A stretch of DNA of 64,000 nucleotides from Tritrichomonas musculus (GCA_039105265.1 JAPFFF010000054.1:1-64000), one strand, 5' to 3'; numbered from the stretch's first letter, positions 30,991-42,089 are shown. Notes: generated by a model from the letters alone, not told the origin. Numbers and translations: made by a program.

Positions 30991-31377
30991 TTGCTTTTGC
31001 AAATCTTTTGAAATTTATTTTCTCTCAATTCATTAATCATATTTGCCCACAGTGGTCAATTTTTTACCCTTTTCTAATAAAAAAAGCATAGAAAATTATA
31101 TATTTTTCCAGAATATTTCCCAGTGTCTCTATAGCTGAGACCCCGCGGCTGGGGCTTAGACATTCGATTGAGTGAGCTTGCTTTTGTTCATATTGGTGGT
31201 TTTTTCAAACTGATCGATTCATTATAACATTAAAAATAAAATCATATTATTTGATTAACAAATTATTTTTCATTGTTTCTCAACAATTAATCATTCTTAA
31301 TAAAAACAAGATAATTAAATCAATAACATTAAAAAAAAATCTATATAAAAGATTAAAATTTATTATCATTATCAAGA
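30991..31377. other. intergenic with a GC-rich patch
   Basis: No ORF. At 31125-31180 a GC-rich stretch (GACCCCGCGGCTGGGGC) could form a short hairpin; it matches no RNA family I recognise. Confidence 0.45.
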
Positions 31378-32276
31378 TTAGTGAAGAGAAGGTAATTTGG
31401 AAGTAGTTTTGGTTGGTGTATTGGAAAATTGAGGAATCTTTGTTTTGTGTTGTTTCACAAATGATTCAATATTTCTGATTTCTGTTTTGTTTAATTGAAT
31501 CAAATTGTAGTGATTTCTTTCCATGTTGTCAAGAATAGCTTGAAAACTTGATCGATCTTTCGGTTCGTGGTTCCAGCAGTCATTTATGAGCTTCTTTGAG
31601 AAGTCGCTGAATGAAGAAGGAATCTCTGCTTTCTTGCCTTTCAAAATGTCAAAAATCTTGATCTTTGGAAGTTGACCAAAACTCAATACAAAGAAGATCA
31701 AAACTCCAAATGAATAAACATCAACTTTCTCATCATAATAATCTTCTTCATTGATGATTTCAGGTGCCATGAACTTTTGACTTCCAACACCGCGCGTCAT
31801 CGTTTGCTCTTCAACTGACATCAACTTCGAGATACCAAAATCGCAGTTTTTCACGGCACCGTCACTTGCAATCAGAATGTTCGTTGGTTTCAAGTCACGA
31901 TGGATGATTTTCTTCATGTGAATGTATTTCATGCCTTCAGCAATTTGGTAGATGATTTCAACAATTTCTTCTCTCGTTAAACTTTTGTCTTCAATCGCTT
32001 TCTGCAAGTTCGTTGGACAATATTCAAGAAGGATGCTCGGCGGAATGTTTTTGTTGCTCATGAAAATGCCAAAAGCTTCAAGAACATTCGGATGATCAAG
32101 CATGTTCATGATTTCATATTCTTGGATGAAATTTTGGAGATTCTTAAAGTTCGAGTTATTGATCATCATCTGCTTCAAAGCATAAAATTTCTTCATAGCA
32201 AATTTCTTCACTTTCCCGCCTCCTCCTGAGCCAATATCTTCAATTGTTTCAAGATTTTCAATTTCGTTATATTTTT
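31378..32276 (-). CDS. TKL-like protein kinase, lacking a clear start
   Basis: A nearly complete kinase domain: glycine loop IGSGGGGKV, lysine in FYALKQM, IIHRDLKPTN, DFG in NCDFGIS, MAPEI, DVYSFGVLIFF, and the late motif KDRSSFQAIL. All catalytic residues are present. The reading frame is open to about 32276 (EIENLETIEDIGSGG) but contains no ATG upstream of the glycine loop; the first is inside the domain. The usual N-terminal coiled-coil or LRR part of the family is absent. So either the 5' part was lost or the frame is broken just upstream at an A7 run. GC content is higher than in flanking DNA. Confidence 0.65.
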
Positions 32277-32843
32277 TTATTTAATGATGTTTATTAAACT
32301 TTGAGATCTTTAAGTTTAATGGGAATAAGGAGGAATAAGATTTTTGTGCTCCTTAATCAAGCGATATTCTCATCTTCATCCTTATTCTCAGTATGCTCTT
32401 CTTGCTGTTGCTGATCGTTAGATTCTTCTCGCTTATCACCTTCTTGTTGTGGCTGTTCGTTAGATTTTTACCTATAAATAGAGATAAATAAAATTATCTT
32501 TTTATATTTTCAACCAATTCTGTTTATTTATTTAGTAATATCCATATATGAGCAACAAAGATAAAATATTTTGGGGAATACTTGTGAAATGATAAGTCTA
32601 TGGAATGAAAAATACTTATGAATAAAAAAAATTGGGGGCAAAAATACAACTGTCAAAAAGGTTATTTTTGGATATGGAAAACCGCCAACTTGAAGATTTC
32701 ATGGATATTCTATGGATTTTCTTGTCACTTAGATTAAAGATGATAACCTTATGGATTTTATTTTTGTGTTTTTAAAAGTTCAATTGTTCTAATTTTACAA
32801 AACTATTCAAATCAGATTTAAAAACAAAAAATATGTAAAAAAT
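32277..32843. other. intergenic with a Gln/Glu-rich readable remnant
   Basis: On the minus strand, about 32357-32470 reads as an acidic/Gln-rich tail (EESNDQQQQEEHTENKDEDE) ending in a stop, with no start codon. It is upstream of and in the same direction as the kinase and could be its lost N-terminal linker or an unrelated remnant. Nothing else is seen. Confidence 0.4.
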
Positions 32844-32916
32844 GCCTACGAGCGGGATCGAACCGCCAACCTTCCGATTACAGGTCGAACGCACTAACCA
32901 ATTGTGCTACACAGGC
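32844..32916 (-). tRNA. tRNA with UGU anticodon (tRNA-Thr by anticodon)
   Basis: A full 73-nt cloverleaf: acceptor GCCTGTG/CGTAGGC, D arm GCAC/GTGC with GG in the loop, anticodon stem TTCGA/TCGGA, loop CCTGTAA, variable loop AGGTT, T arm GGCGG-TTCGATC-CCGCT. The loop gives anticodon TGT (Thr, ACA codons). Two oddities: position 33 is C, not the near-universal U, and the D arm, TTCG start of the anticodon stem, AGGTTGG segment and T arm closely match eukaryotic tRNA-Asn. A- and B-box promoters are intact. Confidence 0.85.
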
Positions 32917-33547
32917 TTATGTTATATCTATTAACAATTTCATTTTATGATATATTTGACATTATTTATTTATATCAAATGAGTTATTGTTTTTGTCATC
33001 AAACAGATCTCAGTCAATTTTATCATTAAAAAAAATTTTTTTTTATTTATCCATACTGATGTATATTTTCCTGAAATATTTTTTGAATCATAGTCTTCGA
33101 TAAAAAAAAATTTATTTTATTAATTATTAGATAAACTAGGAGTTAATGGTATAAGCAGCATAGACTAACTATTGTATTTGGCCAAGGGATTGAAAATTTC
33201 TACAAATTTTTAATTTTGATCACAATATTAGAATTCGAATGAAATCAGGTTCTTTGAGTTTTGGTGGGGGAAATGTAGTCATGAGATTGTATTAACCATA
33301 GATAAGCCGATTTCCTTCGGAAATTTGCTGATTTGAGCTTAATAATTGATAGAAAACTTGTTCAAATCCTAAAAAAATAATGAAACTTTTTGAGAAAAAG
33401 TGAAGTGCTACTGAGTTTTTGGTTTCAGTTTAATAGTAGACTTTAAGATTAAACAATAATTAAACTTATTAGAAATAAAAATTGAATGAATTTATTGTAT
33501 TTTTAGCATTTAATTATTTGTAATAAAGCAAGTGGGAGAAAAAAAAA
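32917..33547. other. intergenic, nothing recognised
   Basis: AT-rich gap between the tRNA and the ankyrin pseudogene. No ORF. Confidence 0.55.
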
Positions 33548-35243
33548 TTATTTATTATTTTCTAACATAAAGTTAAATAAAGAAGCAAAATATGCCAGTT
33601 TATCTTTTGGTAAAAAAGTAGAAAGTTTTTCATAAAGAGAAACGATCATTCTTGTTGAAATTTTGTTTTTCAATTCATTTGAAATTTTTTCAATATTATC
33701 TTTTTTATCAAAAAAGTTGTGCAATTTTAATTATTTTCACAAAAACATCTTCATTATAATGCGGAATTGCCTTAAAAAGCAAACCAATATCCAACTCGAG
33801 TAGATTTGAATTTTTTTTCTTTCAAATCAAGAATATAAATTGCACAATCATGATCAACTTGAGTGCATATTGAAAAAATGGATTCAATATCTAAATATTT
33901 TTGAGCTTCATTTATCAAAAACTTGATGATGTCATTTGCATTTATATAAATAAGAATATGCATAATATCATTGTAAAGTGATGTATTATTATCAAATTTA
34001 TTCTTTTCTTGATAATATAAAAACTTATACAATTCTAAATCATAAGCAGAAGAATTTAAAAATGGTTCATTTGATGTTAAAAAAGTGTTAGGATTTGAAT
34101 AGTTGTTATTTTTCATAATGAAAACAATTTTTGGAAGTAAAATCTTCAATAATTTTATATTCAATGAAGAAACAGCTTCTATTAAACATTCAACATTTAA
34201 ACATTTATATTTATTATCTTCTTCATCATCAACAAAATTTATTAGCTGAGTTTTTACATCTTCATCCTCATCCTCCTCGATTTCATCAGCGAAATTTTCA
34301 ACATAGTAATCCAAAAGATCGAATCGAAGCAGATTTATAGGAACATTGTATGCTCGACATCTTTTGCATTTAGTTTCACAAATGTGTATAATTTCATTAT
34401 TGCATCCTAGATAAGCAAACTTCAAAAGATTATCAGGAATATTAATTTGGTCTTACATCCACAGAAATTTGAATACTTTGGTCGACCCATAAGCTGCAGC
34501 AATTTCAATGAGTGACAAATTTGAATCAATTGATACTAATCTTTCATAATAAGAATTTCCAAATTTATGATTGATATCATAGTTGTTTTTGGAAAGAAGA
34601 GATTGAAATGTATTTATATCATCGTCTCGAATTGACTTGTGAAGTGATGATGGATGATAATTCAATTCTCTGTTTAAAATGTGTTCTTCACGGTTATTTT
34701 GAACATAATATAAAAAATTAACTTCTTCTTCATCACTTGCATAGTATCCATCAGCTAAAAGCTTCCTCTCGATAAGTAGAGCGTACTCAGAATCATAACT
34801 GACAATCTCGTGATAAAAATTTGAAAGCAAAAATTTAAAACCGCTTGATAATTCAATGATTGTCTCAACAGAAAAAAAATTTTTGTAGAAAAGATAGTTG
34901 ATTGTATTAGGATATAGAATGTAAATAGCCATTGATTCTTTTTTGGTTAGATTTTGCTTTTCAAAGTCTTCGGAAAAGTGGACAACAATGTCTAAAAAAA
35001 GTTCGAGTTTTTTAAAATAACTTTCAGATATGCAAATAATGGTGAAAAGAAAGAAAAGAGCATTCGGATGATCTTTAAAAAATATATCGCCATGATCTCT
35101 CACATACTGAATTGCTTCTTGATAAGAATCTTCGCAGAGATTATTAAGTTGTTCCTGTAAATTCTCGAATATTTCATATCTTTTTTATTCTTAGTAAGAA
35201 ATTCTTTTACATCTTTATTGATCTTAAACATTTCTTCATTCAT
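33548..35243 (-). pseudogene. DUF3447/ankyrin-like protein, decayed
   Basis: From the ATG at 35243 (MNEEMFKINKDVKEF), readable protein continues to the stop at 33548, but with a frame change near 35180, a TAA near 34453 (after FKFLWM), a frame change near 33785 and another near 33715. Content: helical N-terminus, SLIEIAAAYGSTKVFKFLW (the DUF3447 signature), acidic insertions and weak ankyrin-like helices to the C-terminus. It differs from the other DUF3447 genes here by a Cys-containing insert (HICETKCKRCRAYN). A young pseudogene, judged by the few breaks over 1.7 kb. Confidence 0.65.
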
Positions 35244-36012
35244 TTATGCTTTACAAGTGGAATTAAAAAAGAAGATAAATTTGGCCTAAATAATTGGCCT
35301 TTATTCAATTTTATATAATTTTTCTAATGTAAATATCTCTTGATTTTTAATAAAATATTGATATTCAAATTATTTTATATTATATTTACTAAATGTTTTA
35401 TTTTTACATAAATAGCATTAATACTAATATCTCATTTTTTAAAAGATGTTGAAGTTCATTTATAACATCTGATGCTTCACCTCATTCAATTTAATATAGC
35501 ATAATAAAAATTGGTCTTTATATAATAAATTACAATATTTTTTTATTTATATTTTTGGAATTTCCTTTCAAAATTTTGAAATATGTAAAAAATAACAGAA
35601 TTTTTGTGAAACATAATGTTCAAAATTTTTGTTAAAATATCCAAAATAAATATAATAAAAGAAAAAATAAGATTCATATATAAGATAATTAGATGATTAT
35701 TAAGGTCTAAAATTACTATATAGGCGATTTTTGCATTAAAATATTGGGATATTCAAATATTAAAAATCGATATGAAGTTAACCGTAAGCAAAGGTCTTAC
35801 AACTAAATTGAATAAAAAATAAAATTAAATAAATTTATATTTATCTTAATAAATAATTTATTTAATAATTATAATATATAATTTATATATCTTATATCCA
35901 ATATTATAAAATGTAATGGTTGAAATAAAGACTTTAATTAAAATTCAATATATATCGATTTCTTATATATTTGCATCATTTAAAAAATATAGATGTCATT
36001 TGAATGGGTATA
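35244..36012. other. intergenic, nothing recognised
   Basis: Extremely AT-rich; no ORF, RNA gene or clear repeat. Confidence 0.55.
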
Positions 36013-36198
36013 CTATGTGTTATACAAATAATATTTTACTTTTTGACGAAATCCTTCAGTAATTGAAATATTAAACTTTTTATATTTATGAAACCAATCA
36101 ACTAAATCTTCATTTTTAGAAAAAACTGACATTTGATTAGGAATGAAATTCAAATATATTAGAAAGTAAATGCATATAAATAAAATTGTATTCTTCAT
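36013..36198 (-). CDS. short ORF with signal peptide, possible cysteine-protease prepro fragment
   Basis: 61 codons from an ATG. Residues 1-20 are strongly hydrophobic (MKNTILFICIYFLIYLNF), like a signal peptide. The remainder, EDLVDWFHKYKKFNISI then TEGFRQKVKYYLYNT, loosely follows the W-x3-Y-x-K / R-x3-Y pattern of the I29 propeptide of papain-like proteases, which trichomonads secrete in large numbers. No catalytic domain follows. It may be a leftover prepro region or an unrelated small secreted protein; the propeptide match is weak. Confidence 0.33.
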   Translation of the reverse strand: MKNTILFICIYFLIYLNFIPNQMSVFSKNEDLVDWFHKYKKFNISITEGFRQKVKYYLYNT

Positions 36199-36751
36199 TT
36201 GGCTCCTGTAACGTCCAATTTTTTTAAAATCATCATTTAATAATTCAACAAATTCAATTTTCCTGCATTTTTAGCTATAAAATGAATTTTTTTTTCAATA
36301 ATAATAACTATTTTTATATAACACTTAATGTTTTAAAAGCATATAAAAAGATATCAAAAGAATTAATGATTAGAATAAATTATATAAAAAGTTATCACTA
36401 TTCTAAATTTTTATAAAGTGTTATAAAATTCTTATCAAAAATAATAAATTGAGATAAAATACTCAAATTTATTTTCTGAAGAAAATTTAATATATACTTA
36501 TATCCTTTTAGTTTTTATTTTAATTTGAATTTAGTACGATGCAAATATTTATAAAACTGATTATTATTATTATAATAAAATATAATTAGTTTAAACAAAC
36601 CAATCATTGAGTTTTACTGTTAAAATTCAGTTGTACGACCTTTCCGTAAGCTCAAAATTCAAAAAAGAGAGAAAAATTGGATTATTATAAAAAAGATAAT
36701 AACAAGACAAGAAAATTAATTAAAAAAGTATTTATATAATCAAAAACATTT
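36199..36751. other. intergenic, nothing recognised
   Basis: AT-rich, no gene. Confidence 0.55.
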
Positions 36752-37393
36752 TTATTGTTTATCTTTCGACGTTTTCACAATACTTGACATCAATGATTGG
36801 AAAAAATGAAGTTCGCTTTCTAAAAATTCGTTTTCTACTTTTAATGCTTTTATTTGACAGCATAATGAAATAACTTGCCTCTTGAAATCATCATTTGTCG
36901 CTTCAAGATTAGCTAAATATTTATCTTTTTTAGTTCTCCAATTTTTTGCTGCAATACGATTTTTTTCTCTGAGATCGTCTTCTGTTAATACATCATTTAT
37001 AGCATTTAAATTTTTTTTCGAAAGGTGTTCATCAGGATCATCATCAGAAAAACTATAATCAGATATATTAGATGATGATATAGCCATATTAAATTGTGAT
37101 TGAAAAGTATCAGATTTCTTTTTTAATTCATTTGTAAAAAATATGTTATCTTTTTGACTATAATTCAAATCTAAATTAAGGTTAAGGTTTTGCATATCTG
37201 ATGTGTTTTGATTGTCAATATTTATGGTTTTGTTTTGATTAGATATTAATGGTTTTATTTTTATCGTATAAGGTGCCATAGGAATATTTTTTGTTCTCAA
37301 AGGAGGTATTGTTGTATCAACAAGCATTGAAGAAAAGTTATCGGGGTCTTTTATTTGTTTATGAATAGTGATTTCATTTGTTGAAACTTTCAT
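36752..37393 (-). CDS. bZIP transcription factor
   Basis: 213 residues. The N-terminal two thirds are disordered (Asn/Ser/Lys-rich). The C-terminus carries a basic-leucine zipper: basic region REKNRIAAKNWRTKKDKY with the N-x2-AA-x3-R signature (about residues 142-150), followed by a helix with heptad-spaced hydrophobics (YLANLEATNDDFKRQVISL, IKALKVENEFLESEL). bZIP proteins bind DNA as dimers in the nucleus. The Trp inside the basic region (NWR) is unusual and may alter site preference. A possible initiator TCACA lies about 33 nt upstream of the ATG. Targets unknown. Intact. Confidence 0.85.
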   Translation of the reverse strand: MKVSTNEITIHKQIKDPDNFSSMLVDTTIPPLRTKNIPMAPYTIKIKPLISNQNKTINIDNQNTSDMQNLNLNLDLNYSQKDNIFFTNELKKKSDTFQSQFNMAISSSNISDYSFSDDDPDEHLSKKNLNAINDVLTEDDLREKNRIAAKNWRTKKDKYLANLEATNDDFKRQVISLCCQIKALKVENEFLESELHFFQSLMSSIVKTSKDKQ

Positions 37394-39107
37394 GGTAATA
37401 ATTTTTTCTAACTTTATATATCATGTGAAGTGATATTTCTTGATTACAAATGATGTTAAACAAAATCATCTATCATTTCACATGATAATTGAAAATTTGA
37501 GTGGTATAAAATATATAGAGTCATTTTTAAAAAAAAATAAATTGAAGATGTAATGCAAAAATTTGATATCAATGCAACTTTTTGATAGATATAACACAAA
37601 TATTTATTTCAAAAAGTGATATTTTTTAATCATAATTATTAAAATAAAATAAAAATTATAAATAAAACTATTGTTGATAATTCGAAATATTGAGGTTTTG
37701 TGTGTACTTTCAAAATTGCGCTTATTAAAATTGAATTATATCTTACAAAAAATTGTTAATTAACAAATTAAATTGAATCAACAGTGGATGCGATTAAGAG
37801 GAAACATTATTTCGGTTTATTTGAAATTATTTTTACCTGAAAAAATTGTGATAATTCGCCGATTAAATTATTATTTGTTTTATAATTCATTTGATACACT
37901 ATGTCTTGATTTTAGGAATAAATCAATTGTTCAAAAAGCAAATGAGTGATGCTTATTTTAAGAATTATAGAAAATAATCTTTAACAATAAAAATAATTTT
38001 TATTTTTTCTTAATCTGAAAATCAAAAAAAACTAATGAGACATATATATTTATAATTAATAATTTTTGAAATAATATATTAATTATATTTTTTTCAAAGA
38101 AAAAAACATTTCATGTTTCCATTTATATGATCGATTTTAAAAACTCAAAGCAAATTATTGGCATGTCATGACGTATAATTTCCAATATAAATGAAAAAAA
38201 ATTTTCATCAAAACGTATTTTTTCGTTATATATTCTTAGTTATCAATTTTCAATAATATCACATTAGTCAAATGTAATTTTTTTATCAACTCCCAAAGAT
38301 ATTGCAATAGTCAAATGATATTTAGATTTAAAAAAATAATGATTTTTTTTGGCAATATTTGATCAATCAGTAATCGGAACATAAGAAAAAGAATCTGTAT
38401 ATTTAATGAAAGGACGACGGAACTTTTTAATGGGTTTTCAATATCAAAAAATAAATTTCATAATTTTTTTTTTTTTTTTTTTCAAAAATTAAATAGAACT
38501 ATTGAACTTTTTCAATTATGCGTTTTTTTATATTGTGTATTTTTCTATTCAAAACCATAAAAGCTTGAAAAAGTAATAAATTCTTTATTTTACACTTTTT
38601 ATACTCAGAAAAATATTGAATTAAATTGTTTAACACTCACTTTTAAATTACATAGAGATTTTTATTTAAAAAAGTTGTATATGCACCTGTGAATCGACCT
38701 AATATCTGCTTAAAACAAGTAAATGTCTCTATCATGATCGGATTATCTAAAAAAAATGCCTATCATAAGATAAAATAAAAACGTCATTCTTCAACAAAAA
38801 TTAATAATCATCAATTATCATAACTTCGTGTAGAATATACGCTGAATAAAATTGCAATCTCCTGCTATAAATCGTAAAAAAAATGTAATTATTCAAATAT
38901 CAATCTCGAATTTAATATTGTTTTAAATTTTTTAGTATACAAAAATTCGATCAAAATAGTATTTTATATAAATTAAAAAAAATGATAAACTGTATTGATA
39001 TCAGTAAACATTTAAGAAAATAAAAACAATATGATAAAATAAATACGAAAAAAATTATTTTGATATGAGCTTAACCTTTTTTATATTTTTGAATTGATGA
39101 AAAAAAT
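37394..39107. other. 1.7-kb gene-free AT-rich region
   Basis: No credible ORF on either strand. It has many A/T runs, including a T-run of about 17 near 38466-38482. No inverted repeats that I could close by eye. Confidence 0.5.
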
Positions 39108-39179
39108 GGTCCCACAGGGACTCGAACCCTAGACCTTTGCGTTATCAGCACAACGCTCTACCGACTGAGCTATGAGACC
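39108..39179 (-). tRNA. tRNA-Ile (GAU anticodon)
   Basis: A 72-nt cloverleaf: acceptor GGTCTCA/TGGGACC, D arm GCTC/GAGC, anticodon stem TTGTG/CGCAA with loop CTGATAA, variable loop AGGTC, T arm TAGGG-TTCGAGT-CCCTG. U33 is normal. The body matches eukaryotic tRNA-Ile, but the wobble base is G (GAU), whereas most eukaryotic nuclear genomes encode AAU (inosine-modified). Confidence 0.9.
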
Positions 39180-39262
39180 CACATTAAATTCATTTTCCTC
39201 AAATTATATAATATTGAGTTTTAAGTTATGTTCTTACAGTATTGAAATTTTTTAGATATTAA

Positions 39263-40744
39263 ATGAGAAGTTTTATAGGAGATCAATATGCTCTTTTCTT
39301 TTTAACCTTATGGATTCTTTGGACATGTTTCTCAATTTTCAATTTTTATCTTTTTTTCAAGAATAAAGGTAGTATTTATATTCGTCATCGTGATCCTTGG
39401 TTGATTTTGTGTTCAGCCCTTGGTCAGTATGCAATGATGACGTCATTAACATGGAAAATTGTCCTTTTGCCAATAAATTTTCCTAATATGGTTGATCTTT
39501 GGTTTCTTTGGGGATTCATCCCACTACATTTCCTTCCATATCCAGTACGATCAATGCGATTTATCATTCAATATGCTTATAAAAAATATCAACTAAAGAA
39601 AATGAAAACAAAAAATGCCGAAACAAAAAATCCTTTTTTTGATTTTCTACAAAACCACCCATTTTTACTTCAAGATAAAGCCTACTTTATTCTAAATTGG
39701 ATTTTAATGGCTGTTGCTATTATTTGGGGTATTACTCGAAACATCAAATATCCTATTAATCATCCAGGTAAATATGGCGCAGAAAATACAAAAACCTATT
39801 ATATTTCATGTACAGTACTTCTTATAGGTGCATCGTTCTTTTTATGGCTAGCAATTTATTTCCAGAAGAAAACTGGTGAACAATTATTCGTCACCCCAGA
39901 ACTGATCACAATTGGAGTTTTGTGGCTTATTTTTATATCATTATATATTATTTTTGCATGGGGAAAAATAGGTTCTTTCCGGATTGCTCCCATATTTCTA
40001 ATAATTTTATGCATATCATCATTTCTTGTTTCTTTTGGTATGCCTGTTCAATTAGCAGTTGTTCTTAGTGAAAAATCCAAGAAAATATTAGCAAATGATC
40101 AAAATTCTGAAGATGAAAGTATTTCTGATACGATCAAAATCGATTCAATTCTTGATAATGATGAAAATGAATTTCAAGAGAGCGAAAAGCCAAGTTCTAT
40201 GGCAAAAGAAAATAATAATACAAAAGAAGATAACAATAATAATACAAATAATCAAAACAATGCCACCAGTAGAAGTAATATTAATAATATTAATAATGAA
40301 GTCACTGTTGATGAAAATGCACTTAGTAAATACAACACTGTGGAAGGTCTTTTAGAAGATGAAGTAACCTACGACTTATTACTTGATTTCTCAACAAAAA
40401 GAATGTGTGAAGAGCCAATTCTATTTTTCAAAGACCTCTCTGAATACAAAAAGTGCCAAGGACAAGAATTGAAAGACAAATTTCAGCAAATGGTTGATGC
40501 TTATATAACAGACAACGCTCCATTTCATTTAAACGTTCTCGGCGCTTTGCTGAAAAAAATTGAAAGTCAAAAAGAACCAGACGTGAACACGTTCGAGCCA
40601 ATCAGGAAGCCCGCAATGCATCTCGTGAAGACAGAAATTTTCCCAAATTTCAAAAAATCGCCTGAATTGAAAAGGTTCATTGAAAATAAAAGACAGGAAC
40701 TCATTGAAGAAGAAAAGCAAAAACAAAAAACTCAAATTCACTAA
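39263..40744 (+). CDS. seven-transmembrane protein with C-terminal RGS domain
   Basis: 493 residues. Residues ~8-275 hold seven hydrophobic helices (for example YALFFLTLWILWTCFSIFNF, ILMAVAIIWGI, IAPIFLIILCISSFLVSFG). Then comes an Asn/Asp/Glu-rich linker (~280-350) and an RGS domain (~355-480) with the CEEPILFFKDLSEYKKC start, F-x2-MVDAYI middle and FKKSPELKRFI end typical of RGS folds. RGS domains speed GTP hydrolysis by G-alpha subunits. A 7TM-RGS fusion is the layout of plant AtRGS1 and of several protist proteins, where it is thought to couple a membrane signal to G-alpha shut-off (family knowledge). The gene is intact and ends ~105 bp before a foldback element. Confidence 0.83.
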   Translation: MRSFIGDQYALFFLTLWILWTCFSIFNFYLFFKNKGSIYIRHRDPWLILCSALGQYAMMTSLTWKIVLLPINFPNMVDLWFLWGFIPLHFLPYPVRSMRFIIQYAYKKYQLKKMKTKNAETKNPFFDFLQNHPFLLQDKAYFILNWILMAVAIIWGITRNIKYPINHPGKYGAENTKTYYISCTVLLIGASFFLWLAIYFQKKTGEQLFVTPELITIGVLWLIFISLYIIFAWGKIGSFRIAPIFLIILCISSFLVSFGMPVQLAVVLSEKSKKILANDQNSEDESISDTIKIDSILDNDENEFQESEKPSSMAKENNNTKEDNNNNTNNQNNATSRSNINNINNEVTVDENALSKYNTVEGLLEDEVTYDLLLDFSTKRMCEEPILFFKDLSEYKKCQGQELKDKFQQMVDAYITDNAPFHLNVLGALLKKIESQKEPDVNTFEPIRKPAMHLVKTEIFPNFKKSPELKRFIENKRQELIEEEKQKQKTQIH

Positions 40745-40848
40745 AAAATAAGTAATCATTTGAAAATCAGAATGTTAGATTGTTAATAAAGAAATAAAAA
40801 AATATGTAATTTATTATATTAATCTTTTGTTTTTATATATTTTTTCTA

Positions 40849-41155
40849 ATCAACTCTAGAGTGTAGTCAGTCTTTTCTGAAGAACCTTCAAAAAGTGGAA
40901 ATCATTCAGAAAAAATAATCTAAATAAAATAATTGAAAAAACAAATCTTTTCATATATTTTACAACATTTTTACCGAGACTGCATACCGCCTAGCGGGTG
41001 TCGAGCGAGGCTGAGAGAAGCGAAGCCGAATCATGAATCGGTAAAATTTTGTAACATAAAAAGATTATTGTAATTATTTGTATTTGATTATTTTTTCTGA
41101 AGGATTTTCACTTTTTGAATGAGACTCAGAAAAGAATAACTATATTTGAGTTGAT
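40849..41155. mobile_element. 307-bp foldback (long inverted repeat) element with GC-rich loop
   Basis: Left arm 40849-40977 and right arm 41038-41155 are imperfect reverse complements over almost their full length. Landmarks run in mirrored order: ATCAACTC, TCTTTTCTGA, TCAAAAAGTG, TTCAGAAAAAATAATC, AATCTTTT, TTTTACCGA. The ~60-nt centre is strikingly GC-rich for this genome (ACCGCCTAGCGGGTGTCGAG). No ORF. Consistent with a foldback or MITE-class element; no target duplication was identified. Confidence 0.75.
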
Positions 41156-41606
41156 CCATTTTCTCTGTTAATGAAAAAGGATAAAGTATATGTATGTATG
41201 TAATATGCACTTATTCATTTATGATTCATTTCTTTAAAACTGAGATGTCAGATTTCTTATTTATTTATTTACTTGGAATTGATGTTTCACCAAAAAAAGT
41301 GAGGTCCTGAAGATTAATGCATTAAAATCAAGAATTTTTCTTTAATAAAATAATGACAATCATATTTAATAATGATTTGAAATAGACTGAGATGATTTTT
41401 TCTAATTATAATATTTTAAAAACGAAATAACAAAGATCTAAATTGTCATTCAACCTTGCTATATTAAATTAAATACATTTATTTTTATGAAAAAAATTTT
41501 TTTGACCTGCTTAAAATTTTTGAGATTGTAAAGTTTTACTTTTTCTTTAGTCATAACGAAATAATTTAGCCTAGTTAATTCACCAAGATTTATCATATAA
41601 TATATA
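41156..41606. other. intergenic upstream of the small membrane protein
   Basis: AT-rich, no gene. TCATA with A at 41595 is a plausible initiator 12 nt before the next ATG. Confidence 0.5.
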
Positions 41607-42089
41607 ATGCTTTTTTTATACTTGTCTTATTGCTATTGCAAAACAGAATACAACTTTTTGGAGGGAAAATTGCCTTCTGAATTACAATTATTTCTAGATC
41701 CACTTGATATTGTTGAAATAAAAATGAGAAGTCGATCTGGTGTAATGATAAGCGATTGGGGAAGTTCAGAAGATGTTTATTTATATGTTGATGGGAAGAA
41801 CCGCAAAAAACAAAAACTAAAGTACGGACCTTTTAATAAAAATAGTGGATTAACAAAAATATGTTTTTCAAACTACAATTTTTTAATACGAGTAATGAAT
41901 GATGGTCCAGATCTTGCAAATATAACGTTTGGATTTAATTCTTTTTTTTCTGATGAAATGAATATTAATTCACCGCTTGAATTTAATAATGATACAAAAA
42001 CATTCATTGTAATCTTAATAGTCATGCCGATTCTTTTAACAGTTTTAGCTTTATTCCCATTGTTTTGTGGTTGCAAAGATTTCATTTAA
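41607..42089 (+). CDS. small type I membrane protein, unknown family
   Basis: 160 residues. A short hydrophobic N-terminus (MLFLYLSYCYC) looks like a signal peptide. It is followed by an ectodomain of ~110 residues with beta-type sequence, one Cys and a possible N-glycosylation site (NIT), then one strong membrane helix (FIVILIVMPILLTVLALFPLF) and a tiny tail CGCKDFI. The start is supported by TCATA 12 nt upstream. I do not recognise the family. Confidence 0.65.
   Translation: MLFLYLSYCYCKTEYNFLEGKLPSELQLFLDPLDIVEIKMRSRSGVMISDWGSSEDVYLYVDGKNRKKQKLKYGPFNKNSGLTKICFSNYNFLIRVMNDGPDLANITFGFNSFFSDEMNINSPLEFNNDTKTFIVILIVMPILLTVLALFPLFCGCKDFI

Noticed and set aside
31125-31180. GC-rich patches at 20445-20490, 31125-31180 and 55918-55975 as structured RNA genes
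   Set aside because: Short hairpins can be drawn, but no conserved RNA family features, promoter or terminator were recognised. Kept only as notes.
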